Part shown: piece after piece, positions 34,798 to 47,245 of the stretch
Layout: every line of letters starts with the position of its first letter
Position numbering within the stretch: position 1 is the first letter of the stretch
Source: Nemania diffusa
Taxonomy: Eukaryota; Ascomycota; Sordariomycetes; Xylariales; Xylariaceae
NCBI GenBank assembly: GCA_038501195.1
Contig: JBBPUQ010000006.1
Coordinates: 3,348,001-3,412,000 of the forward strand
Length of the DNA stretch: 64,000 nt
Direction: 5' to 3'
Notes under the pieces: generated by a model
The model's input: the letters and a program-made list of their open reading frames with translations, nothing else
What the model was told of the DNA's origin: nothing
Databases searched by the model: none
Position numbers and translations under genes: made by a program

Positions 34798-35342
34798 GAT
34801 ATCCGGCTCGTATAAATACTGTATCGCCTCTTATGTTGTAAACAGAAGTTATGTCCCAGTTCACTGTTAACTAGGTAGGTATATACCCAATCCAAGTAAG
34901 ATGCCTTAGTGAGTAGGTACCTACATAGGTAGGTCGCTACCTACCTACCTACATATGTGCCTATGGTAGATTGATAAGATAAGCCTCAGACGCCTATGTC
35001 TACATAAGGTAGGTGCTTGCAAGCACAATTGTACAGTGCACTTAAGTACGTACTACATTTAACAAGGCATCGCCCCGTCGCGATATTGGAAGGCTTAACA
35101 AAAGACACCACGTCATTTTACACCTTCATAAACGCTCCCATCTAACAACAGCTACCCAGGCACAGACCAGACAAATTCACTTCTATTTCATTGCATTTCT
35201 CTCTCTCCCGCCCCCCAATGTCGGTGTTCCGTATCTAGCGCGCGATCGATAAGGAAGCAATAGAACGCGTTGTCGCCATCGCCACATCGCCATCGCCATC
35301 GCCATCGCAATCGCAAACACCTCACTCGCAACTACAGTCGCA
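34798..35342. promoter_or_regulatory. Bidirectional promoter with TAGG/CCTA palindromes
   Basis: Intergenic 545 bp between the divergent molybdopterin-synthase and splicing-factor genes. At 34913-34924 there is a perfect 12-nt palindrome GTAGGTACCTAC, followed by a TAGGTAG/CTACCTA hairpin (34926-34943) and more CCTA units. A pyrimidine-rich tract (about 35180-35215) precedes the splicing-factor start. Confidence 0.55.
35274..35313. repeat. CGCCAT hexamer repeat
   Basis: Imperfect tandem CGCCAT/CGCAAT units in the presumed 5' leader of the splicing-factor gene, about 30 bases before its ATG. Confidence 0.8.
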
Positions 35343-38006
35343 ATGTACGACGACTACGACTACGATCACCCTCCTCGGGACGATCATGCTCGCGCTCACC
35401 GCCACCATCGACCGAGATCCCGAGCCTCGTCCAGAGACCAACATCATCGCTCGCGGCACGGTAAAACATGATACAGCCTGGAGCATTGTGTTCTCCTTGT
35501 CACTGTCGAGCCAGTGCTAACTTGCCTCTGCGAGAGAAGACTCTTCCAGGTCACCGCCGAGAGGGCCCCGCGGCGACGATGGCTTTCGAGCACGCGGCCA
35601 ACACTCGCCTCCCTACCGGAGAAACCAGAGCGGCAACAGCAACAATAATGGCAACAATAGCAGCAATAGCAACCACGCCGATGGGGACCACCGCGCCTAT
35701 GCCTCCGAGGATGCGCCCTACCGCCGCAGGGACTCGCCCGGCCACCGCTCGAGTCGCCACGGCTACAGGGACTACGACGGCGATTACGATCACGAGCCTG
35801 GTGGTGATAATCAACGACAAAGTGGTCATGACCACAGCCCACGGCGTGCCATGTCTACTGGTTCTTCCTCGCCTCGCCACTCCCCCGACGGCGGCTACCC
35901 TCGCGATGCCGGCCACCAGCAACATGCGCCGGGCCGGCCTTACCACACGCTCAAGCTAGACGATGTGCCAGACTGGCTGGGCTCACAAGAGGTGCGCAGT
36001 CGGCCCTACTTGATGTGTATTCACGTAGCTCACACTGTCCTTCATTAGATCGACGATGCCATGCGCGATACGGGCGCAAGGGGTCTCATCGAGGTTCGCA
36101 TCAAGTCCGACGACCGTGCTGGTAGGGTTCCCGTTGCCTGTTACCTATTACCTATGACAAGTCTGCAAGATCCCTCTTCGACTTCCATGGCTAACCTCAA
36201 CGTCCTACTGTAGGCAGTCGCCGGTGCTATGCTTTTGCTGAATTCAAATACGAGAGCGATGCTGTAGACTATTTGGAGCGGCATTACCCAGCCCTCGATA
36301 TCAAGAACGGCAGTGGCGTGCCCACGCGGATATATATAGAATATAGTCGAGAGCGGCGCCAGGCACCCAATCTGGACGACTGGAAATGCACCATGGTGAG
36401 TTTGCACACGCCCATGTAGCCGCTTCAAGGCAGATCAGAACCTGGGCCAACCAACTAGCAGTGTCATTTCGACAACTTTTCCCGTCGAGTTACTTGCAAG
36501 CAGTGTAAAGCACCCCGATCATGTAAGTGCCCCCATACGCTCACCCATAGCCACACCCATAGCCACACCCTGAGACCTTCCTTCCTAACCCCTGGTGATC
36601 TAGCTGAGAATGCGATTGAGATGCGACTCGACGGCCATAGTGATGAATGTCCTCAGCAAACTCCATCCCAATTTGTCGTCGTTCGTGGGCTGGCTCCATC
36701 CACCAACGAAACAACCTTGGCCGCTGGCGTCAAGAAACTCTACATGTCAAAAGAAGATGAGCCAAAGCAATCATCAGGCATGCCCCCAAAGCTGAGAAGT
36801 ACCGCGCCTATTGGTAACACGCATGGTCTTGGCGCAAAATCTGGTTCACTGGTCCGAGTGTTCATGGTGCGGGAGAAGTTGTCAGAAATCAGCTGCAACT
36901 ACGGTTTCGCCGAATTTTCTACGCTTGACGATGCCCGAGCCGCCGTGGCAAAGTATAATGCCCACCCTCAGTTCACCATATCGTCTAAGCCTGTTACGGT
37001 TGCCTTTATACACTCTGGTGTTTTTATCCCCTATCTGCATCCTGTGCAGGAGCAGGACCGCAAATTCACCTTCGCCGCAACACACAACCCGACTCTCAGA
37101 CTAAGTTATTGGAACCCCTCTGTCTACGTTAGTGAGCACCTGACATTTGACGAATCACTTTACGAAGATAAAGATCAGAAATCAGACCACACTAGACAGG
37201 GTCCCGACATGTCAACCGGGAAGGAATCGAAGAAACGGAAGGCTGATAAAGACTTGACGGCGCCGACTGGCAAGAAGGTCATTGCTATGGCACCCCAGCT
37301 ACAGATGTGGGCAAACAAGCATGCCGAGCTTCACAGGTCAAAGGAATCTGCTGACGCCGCTCCCTCCGTGGAGGATTCGCCCCCTGTTACAGGCCCCAAT
37401 GCCATTGGAGCAACAAAGAATCTCAGCACGACGCTTCCCTCGATTTCATATGCTGATCTTGACCAAATGTGTTGCCTTTTGTGTCGACGCAGGTTTAAGA
37501 ACGAACCATCTCTTCGTCGGCATGAGCAAATGAGTGACATGCACAAGGCAAACCTAGAGGATAGGGAACTAATTGCCAAGGCAACTCAGAACCTCAAGGC
37601 TCTCGGTAAGGAGCCTACGTCCAACTACCGAGACCGAGCCAAGGAGAGACGGCTGGCTCACAACCAGCCCAATAGACCGAAACTTCAGCTTCCTCGTAAA
37701 AACCCGCCAACCAACAAAGCTCCTGACTCTGCCAAAGAGCTACCAGCAAAGCCTGCCATTTCTAAAGGCGCAGGCTTGCTTGCCAAGATGGGCTGGAGCA
37801 CCGGCGAGGGATTGGGGGCGGAGGGTGGCGGGCGAACCGACATCATTGAAACCATGGCGTATACACCAGGTGTCGGTTTAGGGGCGGAAGGCGGCAAGAT
37901 TGGCGATGCGGCACAGGAAGCCGCTCGCGCGACCAAAAACAACTATGCTGACTTTGTCTCCAAAGCTAAAGATAAGGCAAGAGAGCGGTATGGGAAGATG
38001 GGCTAG
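35343..38006 (+). CDS. RBM5/RBM10-like splicing factor (RRM, RanBP2 ZnF, C2H2, G-patch)
   Basis: RNA-binding protein related to RBM5/RBM10, which act in early spliceosome assembly and alternative splicing in the nucleus. Exons are 35343-35460, 35540-35991, 36049-36121, 36214-36395, 36462-36522 and 36604-38006; phases close, giving 762 aa. The N-terminal 160 residues are Arg/His/Ser/Asp-rich with Asn/Ser repeats. RRM1 spans about 170-260 (AFAEFKYESDAVDYL). A RanBP2-type zinc finger follows (DWKCTMCHFDNFSRRVTCKQC). RRM2 starts at FVVVRGLAPSTNE and includes YGFAEFSTLDDARAAV. A C2H2 finger lies near 584 (CLLCRRRFKNEPSLRRHEQMSDMH), and a G-patch near 685 (GAGLLAKMGWSTGEGLG). At exon 5 both CTAG (36458) and CAG (36461) acceptors keep frame, adding or dropping one Gln within the zinc finger. 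Divergent from the MoaE-type gene. Confidence 0.93.
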
Positions 38007-38866
38007 CGCTTTCTCGTATTTACATCCTATCTCCCTTGCTTCTGTATACTATGGGAGTACCTCGCCAGGGGTTTGGATCCCATGGTAATCAGACACCATG
38101 TACCAAGATTCCCAATCTTGTAAGCTATCTAGGTACCTATCTCACTATTGAGCGTGCCGATTGCCAGCAGTAGTTTTGCTATGCGCGCAGCCGTAACCTC
38201 CCCCTTCAGCTTTAAAGTATACAATGCCATACTAGCTCAATATTGAATGCATATTCAGAGGCCTGTCACGACGTCCAGGAAACTCGCATGTTAATTTATA
38301 TCACTTCACATATGTATACTAAGACGCAGTAGTGACTTCTTATAATCAGACCTCAAATCTAGCTCTTGTAAGCCTTGTTTTTCCCTCGTTCCCTGCAGAG
38401 GTAGGAAGGATGATGCATTTCGGAAGTTTTTAATGTGGACTTGCATTCATGTCATTCTCATTCTCATCCTCATTTTGCGCCATATCAATTCGGTAGCCAG
38501 GAAAGAAAACGTAGAGTCCATTTATTAAGAAACGAGCTGAGCGACATGAACTCGCGAGTATACACGGACATTGACTACTAAAAAGCGTACGGAACGGAAA
38601 TCGGAGCAAAGGGGGTATCGATTTGTTCTTTCATCTAATGACTTCATAATTTGTGTTATGTATATACCGAGGGACAATTCATGTTCCTCTTTTGTATCCT
38701 TTGTGTGTTAGATAGGTGCGAATTCCATTGTTATCCACATATCTAATGCCTTTTAAAACTGACAGCAACAAGTGCCAGATTTCTATCGTGCCTACCCAGC
38801 TGGGGAGTATTGCCGACAGTGTGGCGTCTCCATGTCAGGGAGATACAAAACGCAGAGCTCAAGATG
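38007..38866. other. Convergent 3' spacer
   Basis: 3' UTRs of the splicing factor and the aspartyl protease. A CATTCT/CATCCT repeat lies at about 38450-38475. No gene is seen. Confidence 0.5.
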
Positions 38867-40531
38867 CTATGAGGCGAACAGGCCGGCGCCCACGAGGCTA
38901 AAAAAGACTGCGACGAGTGTTACGGTAGTAGCTTCCCAATTCAGCGGCGGTGCGACTCGGGGGGCAGCGTTACCCGACGTAGATTCGTCAGGCGTCGCGG
39001 TACTTGTACCTGAGTTCCCTGCATCATCGCTGTGGGTGCTGGTGCTTGGGGTCTGCTGGGCCGCGACACCACTCACGAGGGGTATGCCAGAAGCAGTGAT
39101 CTCCATGACGTTGCTTTCCGTGCCATTCAAGTTGGCCTGTGCTAGGGCGATCTTCTTATTGCTCAGATCGTACACGACGTAAGCGGAACGCAGAAATGTA
39201 TCACCAAGCAGGTAGATATCCGATAAGGGCTGAATGCCGAAACTGCAGATGTCATCGAAGGGAAGCGTGGGTACATCAAGCCCAATACTTATGTATCCCT
39301 TCACGTTGTCGAGGACAATCTCGTCGATGGGGATCCGGATCAAAGGTCCATTAGTCCCTCCGAATTGAAAGTCGATAGTCGTGTCTTTCTCAGAGGATAG
39401 GAGCTCGCAGCTGACGTACACGAGACCAGTATTGGTGGAGTCATCCACGGCATTGTAGGCCTGGTAAATTCGCCTAGCGACACGTGGTGGGAGGTATGTT
39501 AATGTAGTGCCGGAATCAAGTATGACGGGGATTTCTTCGTCAAGCAAATCTGATCCGGCCGAGCTGGAATTCGACGTGATCTTCAAGGACTCCAACGCCA
39601 CAGTAAAGGAGGAGTAGATCTTGGAACGAACATCGGGCAAGATGTCAACGGCTTTGAGTTGGCCTATGAACTTCTTGGTGTCAATACCTCCGAATAGGAC
39701 GGTGCCGGTCTCGGCGTAGAGATCGTCCTAGAGGGGCGAAGGGGACGGTTAGTATCTACGCTACAGGATGGTGCTGCCAAGGGCGGCAAATGATGCAATA
39801 CAACGCGAACAAGGACGAAGCCCCGACGTACAAGATACAGGCTGTAGGCCTTGATAGCGATCAGGTCCTGGTCGACAAAAAGGTCAACGATGTTGGGATA
39901 GGGCGCGTCGGCGGCGACGTTGGTGTTGAAGCCTATGCCAAGCAGGCCGGAATTGATAGAGGAGTTCTCGGCGAGGCCGACCTGCAAAGCGTCGATGCTG
40001 GTGCCGGCGATGTGGAAGGTGTCCTTGATGTAGTCGCCCTCGGCGCCTGAGGTATCCAGGTACTGGATGGCGAAGGCGTCCGGGTCGACCAGCTTGTAGG
40101 TGGAGCTATCGGCGGGTTCATAGGTGGCGAGGCAGGTGCCGTAAAGGTTCTGCAGCCTGCGCGACCGGCAGAGATCGGCGTTGGCGTCCAGAACCCAAAC
40201 ATCGCTGCTCCCCGTGTCGAGAATCAGGGTGACTGGCTGCGGCGGCGTTCCCAGGGCGACTTGGGCGTAATAACCGCCTACACCCCAGAAGAAAAGACGT
40301 GAGTTAGCATGCGCCCAAAAGCCTTGTTTGTCATGGATGCGGCGACAGGTCTGGTTGTTTCTACCCACCGCCAGTCAGGTTGTTGTTCAACTCCTGAGAG
40401 TAAGTGCCGGCGCGTTTGCGCAGGGTCTCGTGTTCGGGGCCGGCTTTCGAGAAACTCAGGGGCACCACTCTCTGGGCGACGACGGACGTGGCGATGGCGC
40501 CGAGCCCGATGGGCCACAGTGAGACCCGCAT
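38867..40531 (-). CDS. GPI-anchored aspartyl protease (yapsin/OpsB-like)
   Basis: Pepsin-family aspartic endopeptidase destined for the plasma membrane and cell wall; fungal yapsins and OpsB process wall and secreted proteins. Exons are 40531-40369, 40277-39832 and 39727-38867; phases 1 and 0 close, giving 489 aa. A signal peptide is seen (LWPIGLGAIATSVVA), followed by a propeptide ending with the basic LRKRAG site. The first catalytic motif is LILDTGSSDVWV and the second is VILDSGTTLTYLP. YYAQVALGTPPQ, GLLGIGF, VLFGGID and YLLGDTFLRSAYVVYD are all canonical. After the catalytic domain comes a Ser/Thr-rich stalk and a hydrophobic end (TLVAVFFSLVGAGLFAS) without a basic tail, typical of GPI attachment. 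Both active-site Asp residues are present, so it should be active. Confidence 0.93.
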
Positions 40532-43500
40532 GCCGGGCGAGAAATGATGATTCGGATCGAAACGAGATAGGTGCCAGGCGAGGAGGGGAGGTCTCAGACG
40601 CCGCCGCACTGTCTCAGTATTTGGTGTTTCGGTGTACGGTACGGTACGTATACGTACATGCGCGAACGCGTGAACCCGTACTGAGGTCTCACAGCACACA
40701 GCACACAGCAGGGCCTCCGTCGGCGCAACCTGTGTCTGACTATGTGTCCACGATCCCCGCGTAAACTGGTGCCGTAACAGAGTAGGTACCTAGCAGTGGT
40801 GTAAACAGGAACGGCCTCCTACGTAGTAGGTTTCTAGAGCAACAACAACAAGAATACCTAAACAACAAACAGGCAAGGCAAAGGTGAAATGAGAAGAACA
40901 AGTGAGCGACAGTGCTGTAAGTAATCGAAATAAGGACCGTCTTTGCCTATCTACCTCCCGACCATCTACATAGCCATCCATCCATCCATGCCGTCTGTTG
41001 CGTAAGGACGTCTTGGTATTTATCTAGCGACCAGGTAGGTAGCAGCCTAGATAGATTGGCAATATGCGTTTTATCCCCTACTACCTAGGAACCTACAGTA
41101 GGAACCTACCTATGGATGCGTAGGTACCTACCACACTTACCAGGTATCCAGGTCTGTCCAGGCATCTAGGAAGACCAGGTACGGAGGTTACAGTAGATAA
41201 ATGAAGTGACAGCGTAGGTCGACGGCTCCATTTGGCGCGTCCGTTAGGTTGGCTAATATGAGGAAGGAGAGCGTGCCAAGTCTGCGCAGAAACTCGCACC
41301 ACACCGAAGACGGTAGTCTCGCTCTTGGTAGCTAAGCCTGCTAAGCCTTGGTTGGTCGCCTCTAATACCTCTCTGGGTTGCCGAAGTGCTGGGCGGCACT
41401 TGGCACCGCCGATCAGTCGACCGATCTACCCGATTTTAGCCCACGCGGACCCGCAGCCTCCCGCCAAGATCTACTTCGTGGCAATGCCACCACCTACAGC
41501 AGTAGCCTGTCGGTACATGATACCTGTACCGCCGAGTTCCTTACCTTTATGTACGTTAGGTATACTAACACCCGCAAGAAGGAATTTTCGACACGAAAGA
41601 AGCGCGTCCATGCGAAGGTCTACCTCGATCAGTGTATACGCAAGTAATAAAATGCAAGCAATATATCATAAGACTGCGATAGGAAAATAAGAATCCCAAG
41701 TGTACATAGTAAATTATCTAGACGACCTAAGTACCTAGGTAACTACCTACATAGCCTATCTAATTGTCTATTGGTTCGGCTGTCAAGGATAGGCTAGGTA
41801 CCTACATACCTGAGAAATACCTATACAGGTACGCATAACCCGAAACACAGGAACACAGGGGACGCCAACTATTGGGTGCATTAGCGCGTGCCCGGGGAGG
41901 GGAAAATAAAAGGGGGTCCGCCATGAAGTAGGTAGGTTGTACGTCTTCTAGATTCTAGAAACCACACAAACGGCTCCTTGTAGAGATCTATTAGTCAACT
42001 GCATCGTCAGCCAACCTACCTATCTTGCCATCTTGCTACGTACATGCGCATATAACACATTAGGCACATACAAAGAGACAGGCGGTATTCCAGTTTTCTT
42101 GCCGTCCTCGTGTCAAGCGACATGATCTCGTCCGTTCTACCCACGCGTCCAATTTGAGCCATCCTCCCGCGTTACACAACCACCACATACCGCCGGCGGC
42201 GGCGGTGGCACTAAGTTTGCTCCCTTAGTCCATATCGGCATTTTCATGTGCCTACCTACCTGGTAGTGAGTCCGGGTTTCTAGGAATCTGTTCAGAACAA
42301 GCGAGCCTGGGCTATCTGTGCTTGACAGTATATAAAAACATCAGGTATCTGTCCACGCCTTCGCAGACATAGGCCATGAGACTAACCGCATCTTGCAAGT
42401 AATCAATGTCTAGACTAAGGAACTATTCCATTATTCCCTCCCGCAGAAGCAGCTTTTGCATGCCATCGCACGCACATGAGCGCTCTACTGCTTAGTATAG
42501 GGCATCGGAGAATAGATTTCGGCATCTCCTCGCAATGTATCTCGTAAGACAAGATATAGAGCATGCTGTGCTCTCTATCTCCCTCCCTGACTCTATCGAC
42601 TCTATCCCTCTATCTCTGCCTCTGCCTCTGCCTCTACCCCTTGCTGATTATGTAATCTTGCTCGACGACAGCGGCCCCTATACACCTAAGTAGGGAGCCA
42701 TATATCCCAGGGCTCTGGCCCGTCTATCTGTGACAATTAATCTCATAAATGGATAGTATCACCGTCGTACTATATTTGTGTGACGCCCAGATCTGGCCGC
42801 AACTCGTCACCTCGACCATCATCTCGGACTTGTGTTACGCCAAGACCGTCTGAATGGGTGAGAAACAGCCTGTCCAACCCCGTAATATGTATTTCCAACA
42901 GCCAATTAAAATATATAAAAGACATTTGGTCTACGTCGTCAACCTCAATACTCTTTGACAGCCGCCACTGTCCTCGATCTCTGTAAACCCGCGATGTTCT
43001 ACCCTTTTCGGATTGGCACGCTCGTCTTAGATTGATAGTCGCCAAACATGGCAATGGGAACAAGAGGCCAGCAGACAATCACGCACACAAATACAAAACA
43101 CCAAAGATGCAAGACAGGCAGGCAATTCACAAAGGCAGGCTACCTAGGCCATTACTCAGATGGGCGGTCAACATTGATTAAGCAGTTTTGCCATCAGACA
43201 AAGACTCAGACACAAACTCTCGAACAAGTGACCTACTAGGAATGATTCATGCTTGCTTGCTTGCCTTATTCTGACCAGGGACGGCGTGAAACCTGGCCAA
43301 GTGTCTACCTAGTTTTACCTATCCGAACCTAGGTACGTCGTCTTAGCCTTCCTACATGTAGGTAACATAAAGGTAGGCACCTCAAAACGGACCTATACTA
43401 TCAGGTAGATGAGGTATGTACCTAGGTAGGTATGTTACTACCTCTTGTCTATACGTGGATGTAAGCTATCATGGATGGAAGTGTCAAATGACGGGAGGAA

Positions 43501-44223
43501 TAAGCAGTCACCCGGTCCATGTAACCCACATTGTAGGTAGGTGCAATATCCACATGTACATATTGTGCTTCCCTCTTGCCCGAGCATTCAACTACCTACC
43601 TGCCATACCATATATTGTTACTGCGAATACCTCGAACCTCCCTACCTACATACCTAAGGTACATAAATGTAGGCAGGTACAGTACAGCACCTACGCAGCA
43701 TACATACCTAATACTCGCCTCTGTAGAGGAGCTCGGGTGAAGCTGTCCCACAGCAACCAACTGCCTCCCAGCCTAACATCTAATACATACCTTAGGTACC
43801 TTGCATCCTACCTCACCTCCTATTACATATTTGCTGAGGCAATCCAAAACTAACTTAAGCTTTCCCCTGGGCAGTAGGTAGGTGGACAGCAAACCTTGAC
43901 GGCACATCAGACCTCTCAGTTTCCCGGACGCGGGTCGTTGCATGTAGACTGTTCTTCTGTCTGCCCGGGCGCCTCTCCCGCTGCTGCCTCGGTCATCTTT
44001 CGATCCTCCTTGCGTACTTAAAACTACATATCTCGGAGACGTGGCCAGGACCGGGAACAGATAAGTTCAAGTCTGTGTCGTGGCTTGTCGTGTCGTGCTG
44101 CTCGGTGCTCCCACGATTGTTCTTCCGCCTCTCCTTTAGGGGCTTATTTGCCTCTCCTTCTTCTCCTTCGCCCTCTTCGTTTTCCTCCCCGAGCCCCCTT
44201 CGGCTGTTCCGCCTGTTCTACTA
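40532..44223. other. Long gene-free spacer rich in TAGG/CCTA
   Basis: No exon is supported. TAGG/CCTA runs cluster at about 40780-41180, 41720-41960 and 43310-43900. A C/T-rich low-complexity tract lies at about 42570-42640 (CTATC and CTCTGC units). The GC-richer segment 43.95-44.22 kb is the presumed promoter of the MFS gene. Open frames at 42.77-43.85 kb show no recognisable family. Confidence 0.5.
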
Positions 44224-46204
44224 ATGGCTATCTCTCCATTCCGCATCAACCGGGCCCCAAGTCCAGCCCCGGCCGTGGCGTATCAACACCTCGTTAATGG
44301 CTGGCGCCGGGCCACGCTGGTGGCAATGTCAGTCGCTTAGTTCCTATTATCCCTCGTCACCCTCGTCGCCCGCGTCACCCCCCTTCTCGTTGACCCCGTC
44401 GTTGTCGTCCTGCGCATGCTAACACGCCCCGTTGCCTAGCCTGCTTCTTGGGCTTCTCTTTTCGAGTCTAGATGCCTCTATTGTCTCCACGTCGCTAGTC
44501 ACGATTTCGATCGAACTCCATGACTTCCTCAAGGCTCCCTGGGTCGTCCTCGCCTACCTCTTGGCCTACCTGGGTCTGGCCATCGCCTTTGCAAAGTTTA
44601 GTGATGTTTACGGTCGCCGTGACTCCATCTGTGTCGCTTGGGTTCTATTCGCCGGCTTTTCGGTTGGATGTGCTCTTGCGACGACCATGCCGCAACTGTA
44701 CGTATGCCCTCGCATTCCGTCGAGCCCTCCAGCAGTCAGCAATGCATTAATTAACCATCCCACAGTATCGTCTGTCGTGCTTTCCAGGGTATGGGAGGCT
44801 CTGGACTTTACAGTTTAGCGCAGATTGCCCTGTTTGAGGTCGGGCCGGCACATAGGCCAGGTCTCATGGGGGCCATGATTGGCCTTACCCTAGCCGTGTC
44901 CTATGTGCTCGGGCCTGTCCTGGGAGGCGTCATCTCATCAACAGTTAGTTGGAGATGGATTTTCTGGATCAAGTATGCGTGGCCAAAAAGGACCTTCTCC
45001 TTTTCTCGCTTTCTCCTGCCTTCCGCTGACCAACCAACCTAGTGTTCCATTTGGTGTCGTGCTTATCGCGGGCCTGTACCTTGCCTGGCCGGCCAATGTC
45101 GCCCGTCGACCACGAGGATTGGACGCCATCCGACGCATCGATTTCCTAGGCATTCTCCTAGTCGTCGCTGCTTGTACGTTTCTGGTATTTGCACTGCAGG
45201 AAGTCGGGGCCCATACTTTCACCTGGAATCACCCGGCCATTGTTACGGCCTTGGTCATCTCAGCTCTCAGCTGGCTTGGCTTCGCAGCCTGGGAGCTTTC
45301 CCTGGGCGTTAGAGTACATACCAGGATTGAGCCTGTCATACCGCGTCGCCTCGTGGGCCGAGTGTACTCTGCCTGTGTCATGTAGGTGGCCATATTTCTA
45401 GGGCCCGGCCTCCCCGTCCCCCAGTTCAAGTATACCTCCGAGGCTGACAAAAACAGGTGCACTTTCTGTACCGGCTTCATTTACCTAACGATACTAATTA
45501 TCCTACCGGAGCGCTTCCAAATTATCAACGGAGATAGTGCCCTCGACTCAGGAATCCACCTGCTTCCGATGCTTGGCGCCACAGCACTGGGCGCATTTCT
45601 TGCTGGCGCCCTCTCCCGCCAGCGCAATAATACATCCTGGACACTCCTCGCTGCTCATTGCTTCCAACTACTGGGCACGGGTCTCATGTCAACGATGCGT
45701 AGCACGACGATGGAGATCAAGGCCCAGTATGGCTTCCAAGTGCTCCTCGGGCTCGGTATCGGCCTCTCCCTCGGGTCGGTGACAATCATGGGCTCGGTAC
45801 AATCGACCCCGGGCGATCTCGCCGTGGCTCAGGGGGTTATTGCACAAGCACGCGTCCTCGGCGGAAGTATCGGTATCGCCCTCTGTAGCATCATCTTTAA
45901 TACCAAGGTAGCGCATGACTTGAGTAGTAAGATGGATCCGCAGGATCTGGATGCACTTCATCACAGCCCAACGATTGCACCGTGGCTATCCCCGGAACTC
46001 CAAGTGAAGGTGAGAGTAGCGTATGCTGGTGCCTTTACTGACGACATTAAGCTGTTGATTGGGCTTGCAGTGGTGGGTATTATCACAAGCGTTTTTACGT
46101 ACCAGAAACATCCGCCGCCCATGCCCGGCACCCCTGCGGCAAAGGAAGCCTTGGGGACGGAGCAGAGTGAGACGGAGCTGGATGAATTCGCTCGTCGGCC
46201 ATGA
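44224..46204 (+). CDS. MFS transporter, DHA2 (14-TM drug:H+ antiporter) type
   Basis: Major facilitator superfamily exporter of the drug/toxin-efflux type. Exons are 44224-44327, 44440-44697, 44766-44972, 45043-45381 and 45457-46204; every junction is phase 2 and closes, giving 551 aa. Seen: first helix LLLGLLFSSLDASIVSTSL with the DHA2-type SLDxSIV motif, AKFSDVYGRRDSICV (motif A), [51 protein letters not shown] (motif C and the conserved WRWIFWIN), LPERFQIINGDSALDSGIHLLPM, and late helices SLGSVTIMGSVQ and LLIGLAVVGIITSVFTY. The C-tail is acidic. The donor of exon 1 is the unusual GTCAGT, but only this join restores the first helix. It lies next to the truncated FAD oxidoreductase, in convergent orientation; a former metabolite cluster is possible but unproven. 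Confidence 0.9.
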
Positions 46205-47245
46205 AATATGCAGGTCTAGCCTCCCAAGGAGTACATCCAAGCACGGAGGATCCTAGGCCAATCTTTTGTCATACTAACTGACCCCAGATCTAACTTGACT
46301 GGAAAATATATCGCGCTATCACGTAAAGGGGTGACGGCAACCACACGCTCAAATGACCTGAATGAGAAGGAGAAGGAGTAGGATGCAGCTCCCGTTACTA
46401 ATGCTGACGCTGCATACAGCAGCCCGTACGTCACATACGAGACACGCTGCCCCTGTGGAGGAAGTCTCATCGTTAACTAGGGTTTAGACATATATTGGCG
46501 TGGTGGCAGTGTGGTGTGAGAGGCAGAGAAAATGGTCGCCATGCCAAGCGGATCTCCGATATGATGCTGAGACTCGAGTGTTCCGACATTCTAGCTTCCT
46601 AATATAAATGCTTAGAGTCCGTCCAATATGTGCCCAACCGTTCTCCTAATCTACCTGTAACTTCGTAAGCAATCATAGTCGAGGCTCGAAATCGGAGGCG
46701 GTGGTGCTTCATACTTCATGCTCGGAATAGCGGGCGAATAATGGCACGATATATCATGTTTGAATCCCGTCTACTCCCTCGTAGCCAAGCCAAATACTAG
46801 GAAATTAGCAGCTGGCTCAGTTGGCGAGGAACGTTCCTATGACTAGCTGACCGAAGCTTCAGCCAGTTAATCGACGTAATACTGAAACTCGCCCTTGGCC
46901 TCGGTATTACGTTCGCTTAAGACGGTATCGCCGACACAATCGTTTCGCAACGACTCTCGTGCTGTTTTGTCGGAGGAACTAGAACGTCGTGAGATGAAGC
47001 GACCTGGGGTTGGCATGTGTGTTCTCAGGCATCTCGCCTTAACGCTCTATATGCCGCTGATCGCCGTATATCGCCTCGATAGTAATAGACTGTCTTATCT
47101 TACACATGTAGAATTAGTTCTAAGACATGGGGCCCCTAGGGCAAATTTCAACATTGCGTACGTATTTCTCCCGCTACTCCTATGAATCTAGCTGCTAATT
47201 CTACTTCGGGGGCTTCTCTATCAGCCCCTATCATTGTTAGAGAAC
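46205..47245. other. Spacer, no gene seen
   Basis: 3' UTR of the transporter at the left end, then AT-leaning sequence. A small open frame at 46895-47185 has no recognisable family. No repeat or RNA gene is seen. Confidence 0.45.

Noticed and set aside
35468..35959. 163-codon frame in the splicing-factor exon 2 region
   Set aside because: An Ala/Thr-rich shadow. The frame one base off gives the Arg/Ser/Asp-rich sequence that joins the RRM in phase.
42770..43078. 102-codon minus-strand frame in the long spacer
   Set aside because: No family likeness and no supporting exon. Length is within chance expectation at this composition.
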